Source: Leucobacter celer subsp. astrifaciens
Lineage (GTDB): Bacteria > Actinomycetota > Actinomycetes > Actinomycetales > Microbacteriaceae
DNA: 64,000 nt
Assembly (NCBI RefSeq): GCF_001273835.1
Contig: NZ_JHEI01000139.1
Span: 102,105-166,104, forward strand
Direction of reading: 5' to 3'
Shown: positions 8,515-17,236 of the stretch, one piece after another
How the letters are laid out: each line of letters starts with the position of its first letter
How positions within the stretch are numbered: position 1 is the first letter of the stretch
Notes under the pieces: generated by a model
What the model was told of the DNA's origin: nothing
Databases searched by the model: none
What the model saw: only the letters and a program-made list of their open reading frames with translations
Program-made: the position numbers and the translations under genes

Positions 8515-10083
8515 ATGACGCTAAGCGCCCGAAAATTCGAGAACAGGCTCCTCGCTCATCACTTATTCCCCCGGATTGCGAAGCGCGGTGATGAATTTCC
8601 ACCGTGCTTCGTTTCCACCTCTCTCGCTTCTGACATCGCCAGCAAGCTCATTGCTTTGTCGGTAGATCGCCCAGATGGCTATGGCATTGTCGCGCTTCGT
8701 TCGACGCGGTACGACCTTGCACCCCGAAGCATGGAGGTGCTCCATCCCCGAGCCTTCGCCAAGCTCGTGCGGCAGTTGCGGATCACATGGGATGACTGGA
8801 AGCACATCGAGGCGAACCCCTCAAGTGCGCTGCGGCTTGCGGAGCATGCCGACGGGCGAGTTTTCTCCATGATTGAGCAGGCCAGCGCGGAGGATCTCAT
8901 CGTGCCTGGCAGTCGATTTCTTGCGAAAGCCGACGTCACGAATTTTTATAGCTCAATCTATACTCACGCGATCCCCTGGGCCGTGCATGGCGTTGAAACT
9001 GCGAAGGACAAACAGGATGACGGTGCTGATTGGGCAAACCGGCTCGACATCGAGTTGCGGCAGGCTCGCCGCAAGGAGACAACCGGCATCTCAATCGGGC
9101 CTGGTACCTCGGCAGTCGTTGGAGAGATCATGCTTGGCGCGGTGGACGAGCATCTCCGCAACCAAGGTCACGAATTCCGCCGTTTCATCGACGACTACTT
9201 TTTCGTTGGGCCGAGTCGGGATGGGGCGGAAGCCTTCGTAAGGGACCTCCGCGACGCGCTTGCCGTGCTGAAACTCACCGTCCACCCGGGCAAGACCAAG
9301 ATCACAGAACTGCCAATACCGGTACGACCTCGATGGATGCGCGAGCTGCGGATTGCGCTCCGCGGAGGGAATACTGCGGGAAAGCTGCTCGACCTGATCG
9401 ACCAGGCGATTGAGTCGCAGGAGGGTGCTGACGAGGACGGAGCTCTGCGCTTCGCGCTTGTTACTATCGAGAACGCTCTCGCACTTGATTCAGTCGAGGA
9501 TGCAGTCCGTATTGAAGTCGCCGACCGTCTCCTTACGATCGGCTTCCTGCGGCCGATCGCGATGGGAACGGTCTGCCGAATCTTGATGCAAGTCGGCTCC
9601 GGTGCCGTCTCGGAACGCGCCGAGGCTCTCAACCAGATCCTGCGGGAGCACGTCAGTAACCGGCGGACTGACGCAGCTACATGGATCATTTACTTGCTTC
9701 TCGTGAACCAGGTAGAGGTTGATGAAGAGAGCGTCAAAGAAATTGTCCGCTCTGGTGACTGCCTTCCGCTCGCGCTTCTGACGTGCGCGACCGAGTATCT
9801 TCCGGCCGTCAAGACATTTGTGACGAGCTTCGAGAAACGGCACCCCCCTGCATACATGCGAGACGAGTATTGGCTTGTTTACTACCAGCTCGCATTGGCG
9901 AATTTGAAGTTCAAGAAGGTGCCAGCTGACTATTACGCCGAGTTCCAACCGCTGCTTGATGCCGACGTTTCATTTATTGACCTTGATGCTGAGAATCCGT
10001 ATCGACCGATTCTCAAAGCCCCAGGTCGCGCTCCAATTTCTGGCATTGGCAGGGCAGATGGACGGAATCCCTACGCCGACTGA
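8515..10083 (+). CDS. Reverse transcriptase, unknown-group/Abi (DRT-like)
   Basis: A 522-residue protein, start ATG 8515 with AGAGAGGAAG upstream. RT motifs are readable in order: motif A KADVTNFYSSIYTH near residue 138, motif B GISIGPGTSAVVGEI near 191, and motif C FIDDY near 225. The catalytic pair is FIDD rather than the YADD of group II introns and retrons. The remaining 290 residues are helical without a recognisable maturase, endonuclease or nitrilase domain, as in Abi-type and other defence RTs (DRT/UG groups) with helical-repeat C-termini. No adjacent msr/msd-like RNA or intron structure was apparent. It stands between recombinase remnants and a convergent AbiE-like pair. I cannot assign the DRT class. 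Confidence 0.8.
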   Translation: MTLSARKFENRLLAHHLFPRIAKRGDEFPPCFVSTSLASDIASKLIALSVDRPDGYGIVALRSTRYDLAPRSMEVLHPRAFAKLVRQLRITWDDWKHIEANPSSALRLAEHADGRVFSMIEQASAEDLIVPGSRFLAKADVTNFYSSIYTHAIPWAVHGVETAKDKQDDGADWANRLDIELRQARRKETTGISIGPGTSAVVGEIMLGAVDEHLRNQGHEFRRFIDDYFFVGPSRDGAEAFVRDLRDALAVLKLTVHPGKTKITELPIPVRPRWMRELRIALRGGNTAGKLLDLIDQAIESQEGADEDGALRFALVTIENALALDSVEDAVRIEVADRLLTIGFLRPIAMGTVCRILMQVGSGAVSERAEALNQILREHVSNRRTDAATWIIYLLLVNQVEVDEESVKEIVRSGDCLPLALLTCATEYLPAVKTFVTSFEKRHPPAYMRDEYWLVYYQLALANLKFKKVPADYYAEFQPLLDADVSFIDLDAENPYRPILKAPGRAPISGIGRADGRNPYAD

Positions 10084-10907
10084 TCTGCGAGCGCGGCGAG
10101 CAAGTCTGTTGCCAGGAAGCTCGCCGCGAGCGAGACCTGCTCTGGGTCGCCGACGCCTTCCTCGGATCGTCCGGCCATGAGCGAACCCTGTGCGCTGCTC
10201 GATCCGAAGAGCTCGCGAAGCATTCCGACAGCCTCGGTGGTAACGGCCTTGGTCACTGGCGTAGTGAGTAGACGCTGAAGTGTATCTGCGAGCGTCGCTG
10301 TTTCGATCGTCCTGAGCAGGCGGTAGACGTCGTGCGCGTCTTTGTCGTCGCGCCGATTCTGCGGCTGTTCGAGCCTGTCGTTGATCTTGTGCAGTTTTGC
10401 GACGAGCAGCGCCGCTGGGCCGGCGACCTTCACTTCGAAGGAGCGTGAATCGTTCGGCTCCAGCGAGGTGATCGTCTTCACGTAGTAGTCGACGATGGCG
10501 CCTTCGAGCCCGTGGGTGCGGCGCATCGCGTACCGGTCGTGCGGAGGCGCTTCGACGCCGCGACTCGTCTTCTTCCCGGGGCCGGCGACCTCGGTAGGGA
10601 CCATCAGATCGACGGCGACATCGAAGTCGGTGATCCATGATCCGACGACGCGCTGCCCGTCCTTGTTCTTCAGAGGTTCGAAGCCGCCTGACTTCAGGGC
10701 GTCCTCAATGAGTGGGTCAGTGCCGAGGATGGTCGGGTCGATGACCAGGTCACCGTCGGTCGTGTAAGCCGCGAGCGCGACGTCCGCCTCGCCGGCGTGG
10801 AGGTAGATTGCCTGAGCGCCGACGAGGATGATCGCATCAAGGTGGTCTTGGAGCGCTTCGATGGCGTCGAGCAGACCCCGGCGGGCCAGGGAGACGGCGT
10901 CAGTCAT
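10071..10907 (-). CDS. AbiEii-like nucleotidyltransferase (toxin of type IV TA)
   Basis: A 278-residue protein. I chose ATG 10907 because it overlaps the stop of the upstream gene as ATGA; a start at 10940 would overlap further. The N-terminal half contains LVGAQAIYLHAG followed by TTDGDLVID, the strand-Gly/Ala-helix and D-x-D pattern of nucleotidyltransferases used by AbiEii/MenT-type toxins. Family members transfer nucleotides to RNA and block translation. The gene's last 13 bases overlap the 3' end of the RT convergently. Co-translation with the AbiEi-like gene supports a toxin-antitoxin or abortive infection role. Confidence 0.7.
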   Translation of the reverse strand: MTDAVSLARRGLLDAIEALQDHLDAIILVGAQAIYLHAGEADVALAAYTTDGDLVIDPTILGTDPLIEDALKSGGFEPLKNKDGQRVVGSWITDFDVAVDLMVPTEVAGPGKKTSRGVEAPPHDRYAMRRTHGLEGAIVDYYVKTITSLEPNDSRSFEVKVAGPAALLVAKLHKINDRLEQPQNRRDDKDAHDVYRLLRTIETATLADTLQRLLTTPVTKAVTTEAVGMLRELFGSSSAQGSLMAGRSEEGVGDPEQVSLAASFLATDLLAALADQSA

Positions 10908-12004
10908 TTCCGCCATACCTCCTCGTTTGCCAGCATCCACGCAATGAGCGCCTCACCCTCGGCGGGGTTGCGGCCCGGACCGTTCAAGAGATCCACAGCG
11001 ACCTGCGATGGGGCCGCGAGCGTTACGCCGTCGCGCGCGGTCCAGGAGTTCTCGAAAACGTTGCTGCGGGGATCTTTCGGCTCGACGAGCAGCACGTTCT
11101 GTCCAACATCGGTCGGACGAAGATCAAGCCAGGTAGCGGCAGCAGCGATGTCCTGGACGTAGACGCGAGCGAGCCTCGCGGGGGCGTAAGGCGCCCACTC
11201 CTTGGCGGCGAAGCTCCCCGTCACGGCGTAGCGAAATCCGTCAACATTTGCCGCCCTGGCACGGAGAGACTCGATGCCACGAGGAGCAATGAATGCCTGG
11301 GTCGAGACGGGAGGTAGAGCATAGTCGGCGGCCCATTCACGCAACAGTTTCGGCCAGTCCGGCACCCGGTAAGTGGCGTCGGAGAGCTGCTCGAGGAGGC
11401 CTTCCTCAATGAGGTAGTCGCGTACCCGGTAGGTGCCGCCAGTTGACGCGCCGGACAGCTTGAGGAGTTCGGAGATGGAAAGCGGTCCCCGGTAATCGAG
11501 GAGGGTCCGAACGACGCGGGCGGCCGGTTCACCCTTGAGGCTGCCGCGAGGGCGACCGGGGCCACGCCACGGGTCACGGTCGGTGACGCGGTCGGAGAGG
11601 AAGATCGCGGGGCGGTCGAGCGCGATCCGCATGTTGCCCGTGGCGTCGACGTAGGCCAGACCGAGCTGTGCTAGCTCGGCACGAACCTGAGGAGAGAGGT
11701 AACGCCCGGCGACCAGTCCCTTCGCCTCGCCACCGACCTCGCGGATGATGTCGTTGAGCTGGTCGCGGATGCGCCCGAGGTCGCGTCGCTCGACGACGCG
11801 CTTAGCCTCGACGACAAAGTCGATCACAGTTCCTGCAGGGTCCGTGAGATGCAGCGCGGCGTCTACACGCTTTGAGCCGAGCGACTCTTCCTCGCGTTCG
11901 ACCAGAGTCCATCCGGTCGGCAGCCTGGAGCTGAGCGCATCCACGCAGGCGCGGAGGACTTGCCGCGTCGACTCAGGCGCTGGCATGGTGATGATCTCGC
12001 CCAT
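10904..12004 (-). CDS. AbiEi-like winged-helix antitoxin/regulator
   Basis: A 366-residue protein, start ATG 12004 with GGAGG 6 bases upstream. The first part has a VEAKR segment and strands suggestive of a nuclease-like fold. The middle (about residues 150-215) reads as a winged-helix domain (LLKLSGASTGGTYRVRDYLI) and the C-terminal part resembles AbiEi C-terminal regions. AbiEi proteins repress their own promoter through inverted repeats and neutralise the nucleotidyltransferase partner. The overlap with the downstream toxin (ATGA) and the repeat-rich promoter agree. It is longer than typical AbiEi (about 200-280 aa), so it may be a related subfamily. Confidence 0.6.
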   Translation of the reverse strand: MGEIITMPAPESTRQVLRACVDALSSRLPTGWTLVEREEESLGSKRVDAALHLTDPAGTVIDFVVEAKRVVERRDLGRIRDQLNDIIREVGGEAKGLVAGRYLSPQVRAELAQLGLAYVDATGNMRIALDRPAIFLSDRVTDRDPWRGPGRPRGSLKGEPAARVVRTLLDYRGPLSISELLKLSGASTGGTYRVRDYLIEEGLLEQLSDATYRVPDWPKLLREWAADYALPPVSTQAFIAPRGIESLRARAANVDGFRYAVTGSFAAKEWAPYAPARLARVYVQDIAAAATWLDLRPTDVGQNVLLVEPKDPRSNVFENSWTARDGVTLAAPSQVAVDLLNGPGRNPAEGEALIAWMLANEEVWRK

Positions 12005-12015
12005 CGTGGCCCTCC

Positions 12016-12143
12016 GTTCTGGAAACCTTGGATCTCCGCCGTCAGCGGAACTGCGTGGTTTACCGAATGTAGCATGCTTTCTGGAAAACTACGGATTCCG
12101 CTGACGCTGGAATATGGTGTTTTCCAGAACTCTGTGATCCAAG
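12016..12143 (-). promoter_or_regulatory. Repeat-rich operator of the AbiE-like pair
   Basis: Nested inverted repeats lie directly upstream of the antitoxin gene. TTCTGGAAAAC at 12079-12089 is mirrored by GTTTTCCAGAA at 12119-12129, with a further half site GTTCTGGAAACC at 12016. CGTCAGCGGAA at 12040-12050 is mirrored at 12096-12106. CTTGGAT at 12027-12033 is mirrored at 12137-12143. This is what cooperative autorepression by an AbiEi-type protein would need. Confidence 0.6.
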
Positions 12144-12185
12144 TGCATTCCCTCGTCGGACGCACTGCACTTCTCTCGCAGGTCC

Positions 12186-13687
12186 TCAGTTGGCCTGCTG
12201 TCGCCATTGATATGTAGTCGACGGCGCGAACCGGGGCGCGATCTTGATCCGTCCGGTGTGGAATTTGCCGCCGAGCTGGGGTGCTTTCTCGATGCGGATG
12301 TCGAGGAGTGCTTTCAAAATGTGTCGCCGGTCGACGATCGCGAGCCCCTTCCAGGCCTTTTCGATGTCGTCGGCTCGGAGGAGTGCGGCGAGGTTCTCGT
12401 CAGTGATGGGCGGGACGGGGGCTTTGCTGGCCTGTTCGATCTGCGGGGTGAGGCGTTGCTCGACGTTGGAGAGCATCGACAGGCTGATTCGGCCCTCCGC
12501 ATACTCCTTCGCTGCTTCGTCGAGTCGCCGTTGGAGTTCGGTGACGAGTTCCTGTGCTTCTTTGACTCGGTCAATCCATTGTTCTTCGGGGTCGGAGAGG
12601 ATGGCGAGGTTCTCTGGTGTGGAGAGCCAGCCGATGAGGACTCCGGTGACGTAGGTGTCGGTGCGTTCGAGGTCGATGCTGATTTTGCGGCAGCCGATTT
12701 GTGGGCAGGCGTAGTTGTTGCGGAGGCTGCCGTCTTTTCGGGGGATGACGCCGCTGAGGCGGACGAGCGCGCGCCCGCAGTACCCACACTTTGCGATGTG
12801 GGACAGCAGCCATTTCGGGTGGCTGTGGTTATCTTCCTCGACGTAGCGGACGCGGCGGGCGCTGTCGTTGAGGACCTGGTTGACCTCCTCCCACCGCTTC
12901 ACGGTGAGGATCGCGGGCCAGTCGGCCTCCCCGATGATCTCGCCCCGGTAGACACGGAGTCCTGCGATGGTGGGTTCTTGATGATCTGCCGCAGCGTCGC
13001 GGTCATCCAGCCACGAGAATTCTCGGTCAGCGGCTTCTTTGGTGTTGGCACGCCCTCCCGGTTCAGGCGGGTGATGATCCGGTTGACCGGGACACCGTGC
13101 ATGATCTCCTCGACCGCGGTGCGGATCAGGTTCGCCTGGACTGGGTCGATTTCCTGCCGCAGCAGCACCCCGCTGGTGGTGTCGTAGACCCGTCGGTACC
13201 CGTAGGGGAGCTGCCCGTGTGGGCGGCCCTTCTGCGCGTTCAGCCGGACCGTGCGCAGTTGGCGTTCGCGGATGGTCGCGGCGTCCTTCTCGGCAGTGAG
13301 GAACTCCAACCCCATCATGAACGCGTCGTCGCTGCGGGAGAAATCGTAGACCCGCCCCTTTGTCAGATACAGCACCCCCGCCTCCTGACACGCTGCCCGT
13401 AACCGCACATACGCCGGCATCTCGCGTCCGGCACGGGACGGCTCCCACGTCACGAACGCGTCGAAGGCTGCCGAACGGATCAGGTGCAGCGCTTCCTCGA
13501 AGCCCTCTCGTTCGCGGGTTCGCCACTGGGAAGCGGAGCGGTTCGCGTCGGTGATAACGCGTCCGACGTCCCAGCCTTGCTGGTCGCACCAGGCGCGGCA
13601 GTCGGTCTCCTGATCGCCGACGGACCGCTTCAGATAGAGGCGATCCATGGAAGCTCTGGTGTAGATAAGTGCGCGTGTAGTGTTCAT
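12186..13687 (-). pseudogene. Large serine recombinase, one-base frameshift
   Basis: The N-terminal resolvase domain starts at ATG 13687 with RALIYTRASMDRL, where Ser13 is the probable nucleophile, and runs to about 12975. The C-terminal part (GLRVYRGEIIGEADW, zinc ribbon CGYCGRALV with YACPQIGC, coiled coil and basic tail) continues in another frame. The join lies in the CCC run around 12969-12975, where one base is missing, so a sequencing error or a recent inactivating mutation is possible. Repaired, it would be about 500 residues, the usual size of phage/ICE serine integrases. Its start faces the ABC-F fragment, as expected for an integrase next to its attachment site. Confidence 0.85.
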
Positions 13688-13740
13688 AACGAGTAGGTGC
13701 TCTTTCTGTGTCAGCCCCAAACATGCTCGTGGAGCCGACC
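13688..13740. other. Probable attachment-site junction (att) in ABC-F gene
   Basis: The recombinase start codon is at 13687, and ABC-F homology becomes clear by 13732 (EPTNDLD). In intact homologues PNxLxLDEPTNDLD is continuous; here the reading is PNMLVEPTND, lacking two residues of Walker B. The crossover should therefore lie in these about 50 bases. The exact core cannot be set without the other end of the element or an empty site. Confidence 0.5.
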
Positions 13741-14262
13741 AACGACCTCGACACCGACATGCTGGCCGCGATGGAGGATCTGCTCGACTCGTGGCCGGGC
13801 ACGCTGATCGTGGTGTCGCACGACCGGTACTTCCTCGAGCGCGTGACGGATCAGCAGTACGCGATCCTGGATCGGCGCCTGCGGCACCTGCCGAGCGGGG
13901 TGGACGAGTACCTGAAGCTCCGCGCCGCGGAGGATGCCGTCTCCGCTGCTCCCTCCCGTCATTCTGCGGGAGCGAAGCGAGTCGCAGAATCTCACCCCGG
14001 TATGGATCCTGCGACTTCGCGCAGGATGACGGAGGGGCTCTCAGGTGCCGAGCGCCGCACCGCCGAGAAGGAGCTCTCCGCGGTCGAGCGCAAGATGGAG
14101 CGCCTGCAGGCGGACGCCGCGAAGTCCCGCGATGGGCTCGCGCTCCTGGATCAGAGCGACTACACGCTGCTGAACGCGGAGATGACGAAGATCACCGCCA
14201 TCGAGGACGAGGTCGCGGCGCTCGAGGAGCGCTGGCTTGAGCTGTCGGAGCTGTTGGGCTGA
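13717..14262 (+). pseudogene. 3' half of an ABC-F ATPase gene
   Basis: The reading opens at the Walker B of the second nucleotide-binding domain (EPTNDLDTDML), continues through the His-switch (VVSHDRYFLERVTD) and GGVDEYL-like segment, and ends in the C-terminal coiled coil typical of Uup/EttA-type ABC-F proteins, which act on ribosomes. The first domain and the Walker A of the second are missing. A GTG at 13708 could allow translation of the fragment, but it could not hydrolyse ATP. A repeat element is inserted in frame at 13958-14030, so part of the linker is encoded by the repeat. The 5' half is expected at the far end of the island, outside this window. Confidence 0.8.
13958..14030. repeat. 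Dispersed palindromic repeat, copy A (inside ABC-F frame)
   Basis: Outer arms GTCATTCTGCG and CGCAGGATGAC enclose inner segments GTCGCAGAAT and TGGATCCTGCGAC. The same architecture recurs at 44970 and 63866. Here it is translated as an insertion between EDAVSAA and LSGAERR without breaking the frame. Confidence 0.75.
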
Positions 14263-14371
14263 GAGACCGGACCGCAGAGCGGATCGGAACGGAACGGATG
14301 TACCGTGCGGTCGCCCAGCCCACCGGGTGGGCATTCCGTCAGGCCGGACGACCGCGCGGAGCTTGCGCGCG

Positions 14372-15256
14372 CTACCGGTAGGTGAGGCGCGCGGTCAGTG
14401 CTGCCGTGCCGTCCGGAGCGATGACCGCGAGCTCTTCGGCGTTCTCGCCGTTCGCGCGGCCGGCCACATGGATCTGCTCACCGCAGAAGATCGGCGAGCG
14501 CGCGGTGAACTCGAATGATGCGACCTCCGCATCGGGATGCGCCCGCAGGAATCCGTCCATGAGATAGGTGGCGAGCAGTGGGCCGTGCACGACGAGACCG
14601 GGGTATCCCTCTACGCCTGTTGTGTACGGCAGGTCGTAGTGGATGCGGTGCGTGTTGAAGGTCAGCGCGGAGTAGCGGAACAGCGTCGTCTCGATGGGGT
14701 GCCGGGCGAGGCTCCAGTCCCAGCCCGCCGGTACCGGGCCGTCCGGGCGGGGCGGGCGGCGGGGCGAGGGGCTGGTCGGGTCAACGTTGACGGCATCGCG
14801 GTACACGATGGTCTGGCGGTCGGTGACTGCGAGTTCACCGTCCGCGGAGATCTCATGGTGCAGGACAACGAAGCAGAGGCGCCCGCTCGATCCGATCTTC
14901 GGGGTGATCGATTCGATGGTCGAGAGGCGTTCGAGATGCTGCCCGATGACGATCGGGGAGTGGTAGTCGATTCTGCTGCCCGCCCACATGCGTCGCGGGA
15001 GATCGAGCGGGGGCATGAAGCCGCCGAGCTCGGGGTGTCCGTCGTCGCCGAGCTCGCTCATGGGCGCGGTCGGGGTGAACTGCAGCCAGTGGCCCAGCGG
15101 GAACACGCGGGTGGTGTCCATGGCAGCGGGTGCGATAGGCCGTTCCAGCACGGCGGCGAGTCCGATGGCGGCGGATCGAGATGCGATGTCGTGGAGCGTT
15201 TCGCTGCGTCCGATCCAGTGGCCGAAGTCCTGTTCGAATGCCGGGTGCTCGGCCAT
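14372..15256 (-). CDS. HTD2-type (mesaconyl/itaconyl-CoA-like) hydratase
   Basis: A 294-residue double-hotdog hydratase of the FAS1-like dehydratase/HTD2 family. Visible family features are an N-terminal hotdog with WAGSRIDYHSPI, and a C-terminal hotdog with LTFNTHRIHYD and VVHGPLLATYL, where the His/Asp of the helix motif are catalytic. Relatives hydrate mesaconyl-C4-CoA or itaconyl-CoA to citramalyl-CoA. A CitE-type lyase nearby would cleave that product to acetyl-CoA and pyruvate. Divergent from etfB across an AT-rich promoter region. Substrate is inferred from context. Confidence 0.75.
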   Translation of the reverse strand: MAEHPAFEQDFGHWIGRSETLHDIASRSAAIGLAAVLERPIAPAAMDTTRVFPLGHWLQFTPTAPMSELGDDGHPELGGFMPPLDLPRRMWAGSRIDYHSPIVIGQHLERLSTIESITPKIGSSGRLCFVVLHHEISADGELAVTDRQTIVYRDAVNVDPTSPSPRRPPRPDGPVPAGWDWSLARHPIETTLFRYSALTFNTHRIHYDLPYTTGVEGYPGLVVHGPLLATYLMDGFLRAHPDAEVASFEFTARSPIFCGEQIHVAGRANGENAEELAVIAPDGTAALTARLTYR

Positions 15257-15310
15257 CGTGATCTCCTCTGCGATCGTCGGGCGACGTTGCGGCCGCGGTT
15301 CGTTTCGTAA

Positions 15311-15400
15311 ATATAATATATAAAATGGAGGAAAGCAACGCCACTCTCCGGATGTCGGACTTGAGTGCGGGCCCTTGTTTCTGGATAGAAAATATTATAT
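15311..15400. promoter_or_regulatory. AT-rich promoter/operator pair between hydratase and etfB
   Basis: ATATAATATATA at 15311-15322 and its inverted relative AAAATATTATAT at 15389-15400 stand out in very GC-rich DNA. Both are one mismatch from ATATAATATTTA found exactly at 32044. The motif contains a perfect -10 hexamer (TATAAT), so it may be a promoter, a GntR operator, or both. Confidence 0.5.
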
Positions 15401-15471
15401 ATTAATCTCACGATGGAAGCAGATGAACCGGTTTCTCCGGTTGACCGGGCTACCACGGGAAGGACATGTCG

Positions 15472-16248
15472 ATGAAGATCGTGGTGCTGGTGAAGGAGGT
15501 TCCCGATACCTATGGTGACCGCAAGCTCAACCTCGAGACCGGGCTTGCCGACCGCGGGGCTTCGGAAGCGGTGATCGATGAGATCGGAGAGCGTGCGCTC
15601 GAAGTCGCCCTCGGGTACGCAGATGTCGTCGAGGGCACGGAGGTCCTGGTACTCACCGTCGCCCCGGCGACCGCAACCGGCAGCGTGCGCAAGATGCTCG
15701 CGATCGGGGCCGACTCAGCGGTCCACGTCGTCGATGAGGAGCTTCTCGGAGCAGATCTCGGTCTGACCGCCGAGACGATCGCCGCGGCCCTCCGGGCAGA
15801 GGACTTCGACCTCGTCATCGCCGGAAACCAATCGACCGACGGCGCTGCGGGCATGCTGCCAGCCATGATCGCCGAACTGCTCGAGATACCCGTGCTCACG
15901 AACCTCGAGAGCGTCACGATCCATGCGGAACGCGTGTCGGGCGCGCGAGCGGTCGACCTCGCGACGATGCAGGTCGCCACGACTCTCCCGGCTGTCATCT
16001 CGATCACCGAGCAACTGCCCGATGCGCGTTTCCCGAATTTCAAGGGGATCATGGCGGCGAAGAAGAAGCCGCTCACCGTGAGAAGTCTGGCCGATCTGGG
16101 CATCGATGCCACCGACATGAGCGCCTCCCGCACCATCATGACCGCGATCTCCGAACGGCCCCCGCGCGCTGCCGGAGTGAAGATCACCGACGACGGCGAT
16201 GCGGTCGAGCGGCTCGCCGGCTTCCTCGCCGAGAACCGGCTCGTCTGA
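15472..16248 (+). CDS. etfB: Electron transfer flavoprotein beta subunit
   Basis: About 258 residues from ATG 15472 (MKIVVLVKEVPD), preferred over ATG 15466 because its spacing to GGAAGGA is better and family members start this way. EtfB carries AMP and part of the FAD-binding interface and docks to acyl-CoA dehydrogenases. The AGNQSTDGAAGMLP segment and the VTEQLPDARFPNFKGIMAAKKKP-like recognition region near the C-terminus are clear. Followed by etfA after 33 bases and by a membrane cytochrome, suggesting a dedicated electron path for the acyl-CoA dehydrogenase at 20803. Confidence 0.92.
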   Translation: MKIVVLVKEVPDTYGDRKLNLETGLADRGASEAVIDEIGERALEVALGYADVVEGTEVLVLTVAPATATGSVRKMLAIGADSAVHVVDEELLGADLGLTAETIAAALRAEDFDLVIAGNQSTDGAAGMLPAMIAELLEIPVLTNLESVTIHAERVSGARAVDLATMQVATTLPAVISITEQLPDARFPNFKGIMAAKKKPLTVRSLADLGIDATDMSASRTIMTAISERPPRAAGVKITDDGDAVERLAGFLAENRLV

Positions 16249-16281
16249 CCGCGCACGTCGCAGAAATCAGAGGAACTGAAG

Positions 16282-17235
16282 ATGGAATTCGCGACCGATT
16301 CGATTCTCGTGCTGACTGATCTCGCCCGGGGCGGAGAACCAGCAAAATCCGCGGCCGCCCTGCTGGGTGCAGCGGCGACGGTCGGCACACCCGTCGCCGT
16401 GGTGATCTCCGACGATGCCGGGATCACCGGGCAACTCGCCGAGATCGGTGCAGCCACCGTGATCCGAGCCGGTACGAGTTCCAGTGCCGCGGATGCGCTC
16501 GTGGCGGCCTCCGAGCTCGTCCGGCCCGATGCAGTGCTCGTCTCGCACTCGATCGAGGGGCGCGAGACAGCCGCGCGATTTGCCGTCCGTACCCGTTCGG
16601 GAGTGATCGCGGATGCGGTCGAAGTCGGTCGCGACGCCGAGGGAGTCACCGCGGTCAACGCAGCCTACGGAGGTGCCTACACCGTCGTCTCGGCGGTGAC
16701 CCTGGGGGCCCCGGTCATCACAGTGAGGCAGGGTGTCATGGACGTGCGCGCGGCGGCCCGGCCTTCGAACGAGATGCTGCTCGACCTTCCACCGAGTGCC
16801 GTGCGGGAGGTCGAGGTGCTCTCGATCGAACCGATGGACGCCGGGGGGACGCGACCGGAGTTGCGAGGCGCGAGAACCATCGTCTCAGGTGGCCGTGGTC
16901 TGGGGTCGAAGGAGCAGTTCTCAATCGCAGAAGACCTCGCCGATGCACTGGGTGCGGCGCTCGGCGCCTCCCGCGCCGCAGTGGACGCGGGATGGGTGCC
17001 GCAGAGCTATCAGGTGGGGCAGACCGGAGTCTCGGTTGCGCCGCAACTGTACATCGCACTCGGCATCTCCGGCGCAGTCCAGCACAAAGCAGGGATGCAG
17101 ACCTCGAAATTCATCATCGCAGTCAACAAGGATGCCGACGCGCCGATATTCGACATCGCGGATTTCGGGATCGTCGGTGATGCGCACTCCATTGTCCCGC
17201 GTCTCATCGCCGAGATCGGGAAGTTGAGGGCCTGA
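16282..17235 (+). CDS. etfA: Electron transfer flavoprotein alpha subunit
   Basis: A 317-residue protein. The C-terminal FAD domain is obvious: [43 protein letters not shown] and [20 protein letters not shown] all match canonical EtfA. It receives electrons from dehydrogenases with EtfB. An AGAGGAACTGAAG leader precedes ATG 16282, and the next gene starts one base after the stop, so the three genes are tightly coupled. Confidence 0.93.
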   Translation: MEFATDSILVLTDLARGGEPAKSAAALLGAAATVGTPVAVVISDDAGITGQLAEIGAATVIRAGTSSSAADALVAASELVRPDAVLVSHSIEGRETAARFAVRTRSGVIADAVEVGRDAEGVTAVNAAYGGAYTVVSAVTLGAPVITVRQGVMDVRAAARPSNEMLLDLPPSAVREVEVLSIEPMDAGGTRPELRGARTIVSGGRGLGSKEQFSIAEDLADALGAALGASRAAVDAGWVPQSYQVGQTGVSVAPQLYIALGISGAVQHKAGMQTSKFIIAVNKDADAPIFDIADFGIVGDAHSIVPRLIAEIGKLRA

Positions 17236-17236
17236 G

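Noticed and set aside
8515..10083. Group II intron or retron interpretation of the RT
   Set aside because: No maturase or HNH domain, no intron-like ends and no msr/msd-like inverted repeats were seen beside it.
12207..13187. A 326-residue plus-strand open frame over the recombinase
   Set aside because: Antisense to the serine recombinase; the Asp/Glu/Val-rich text has no family features.
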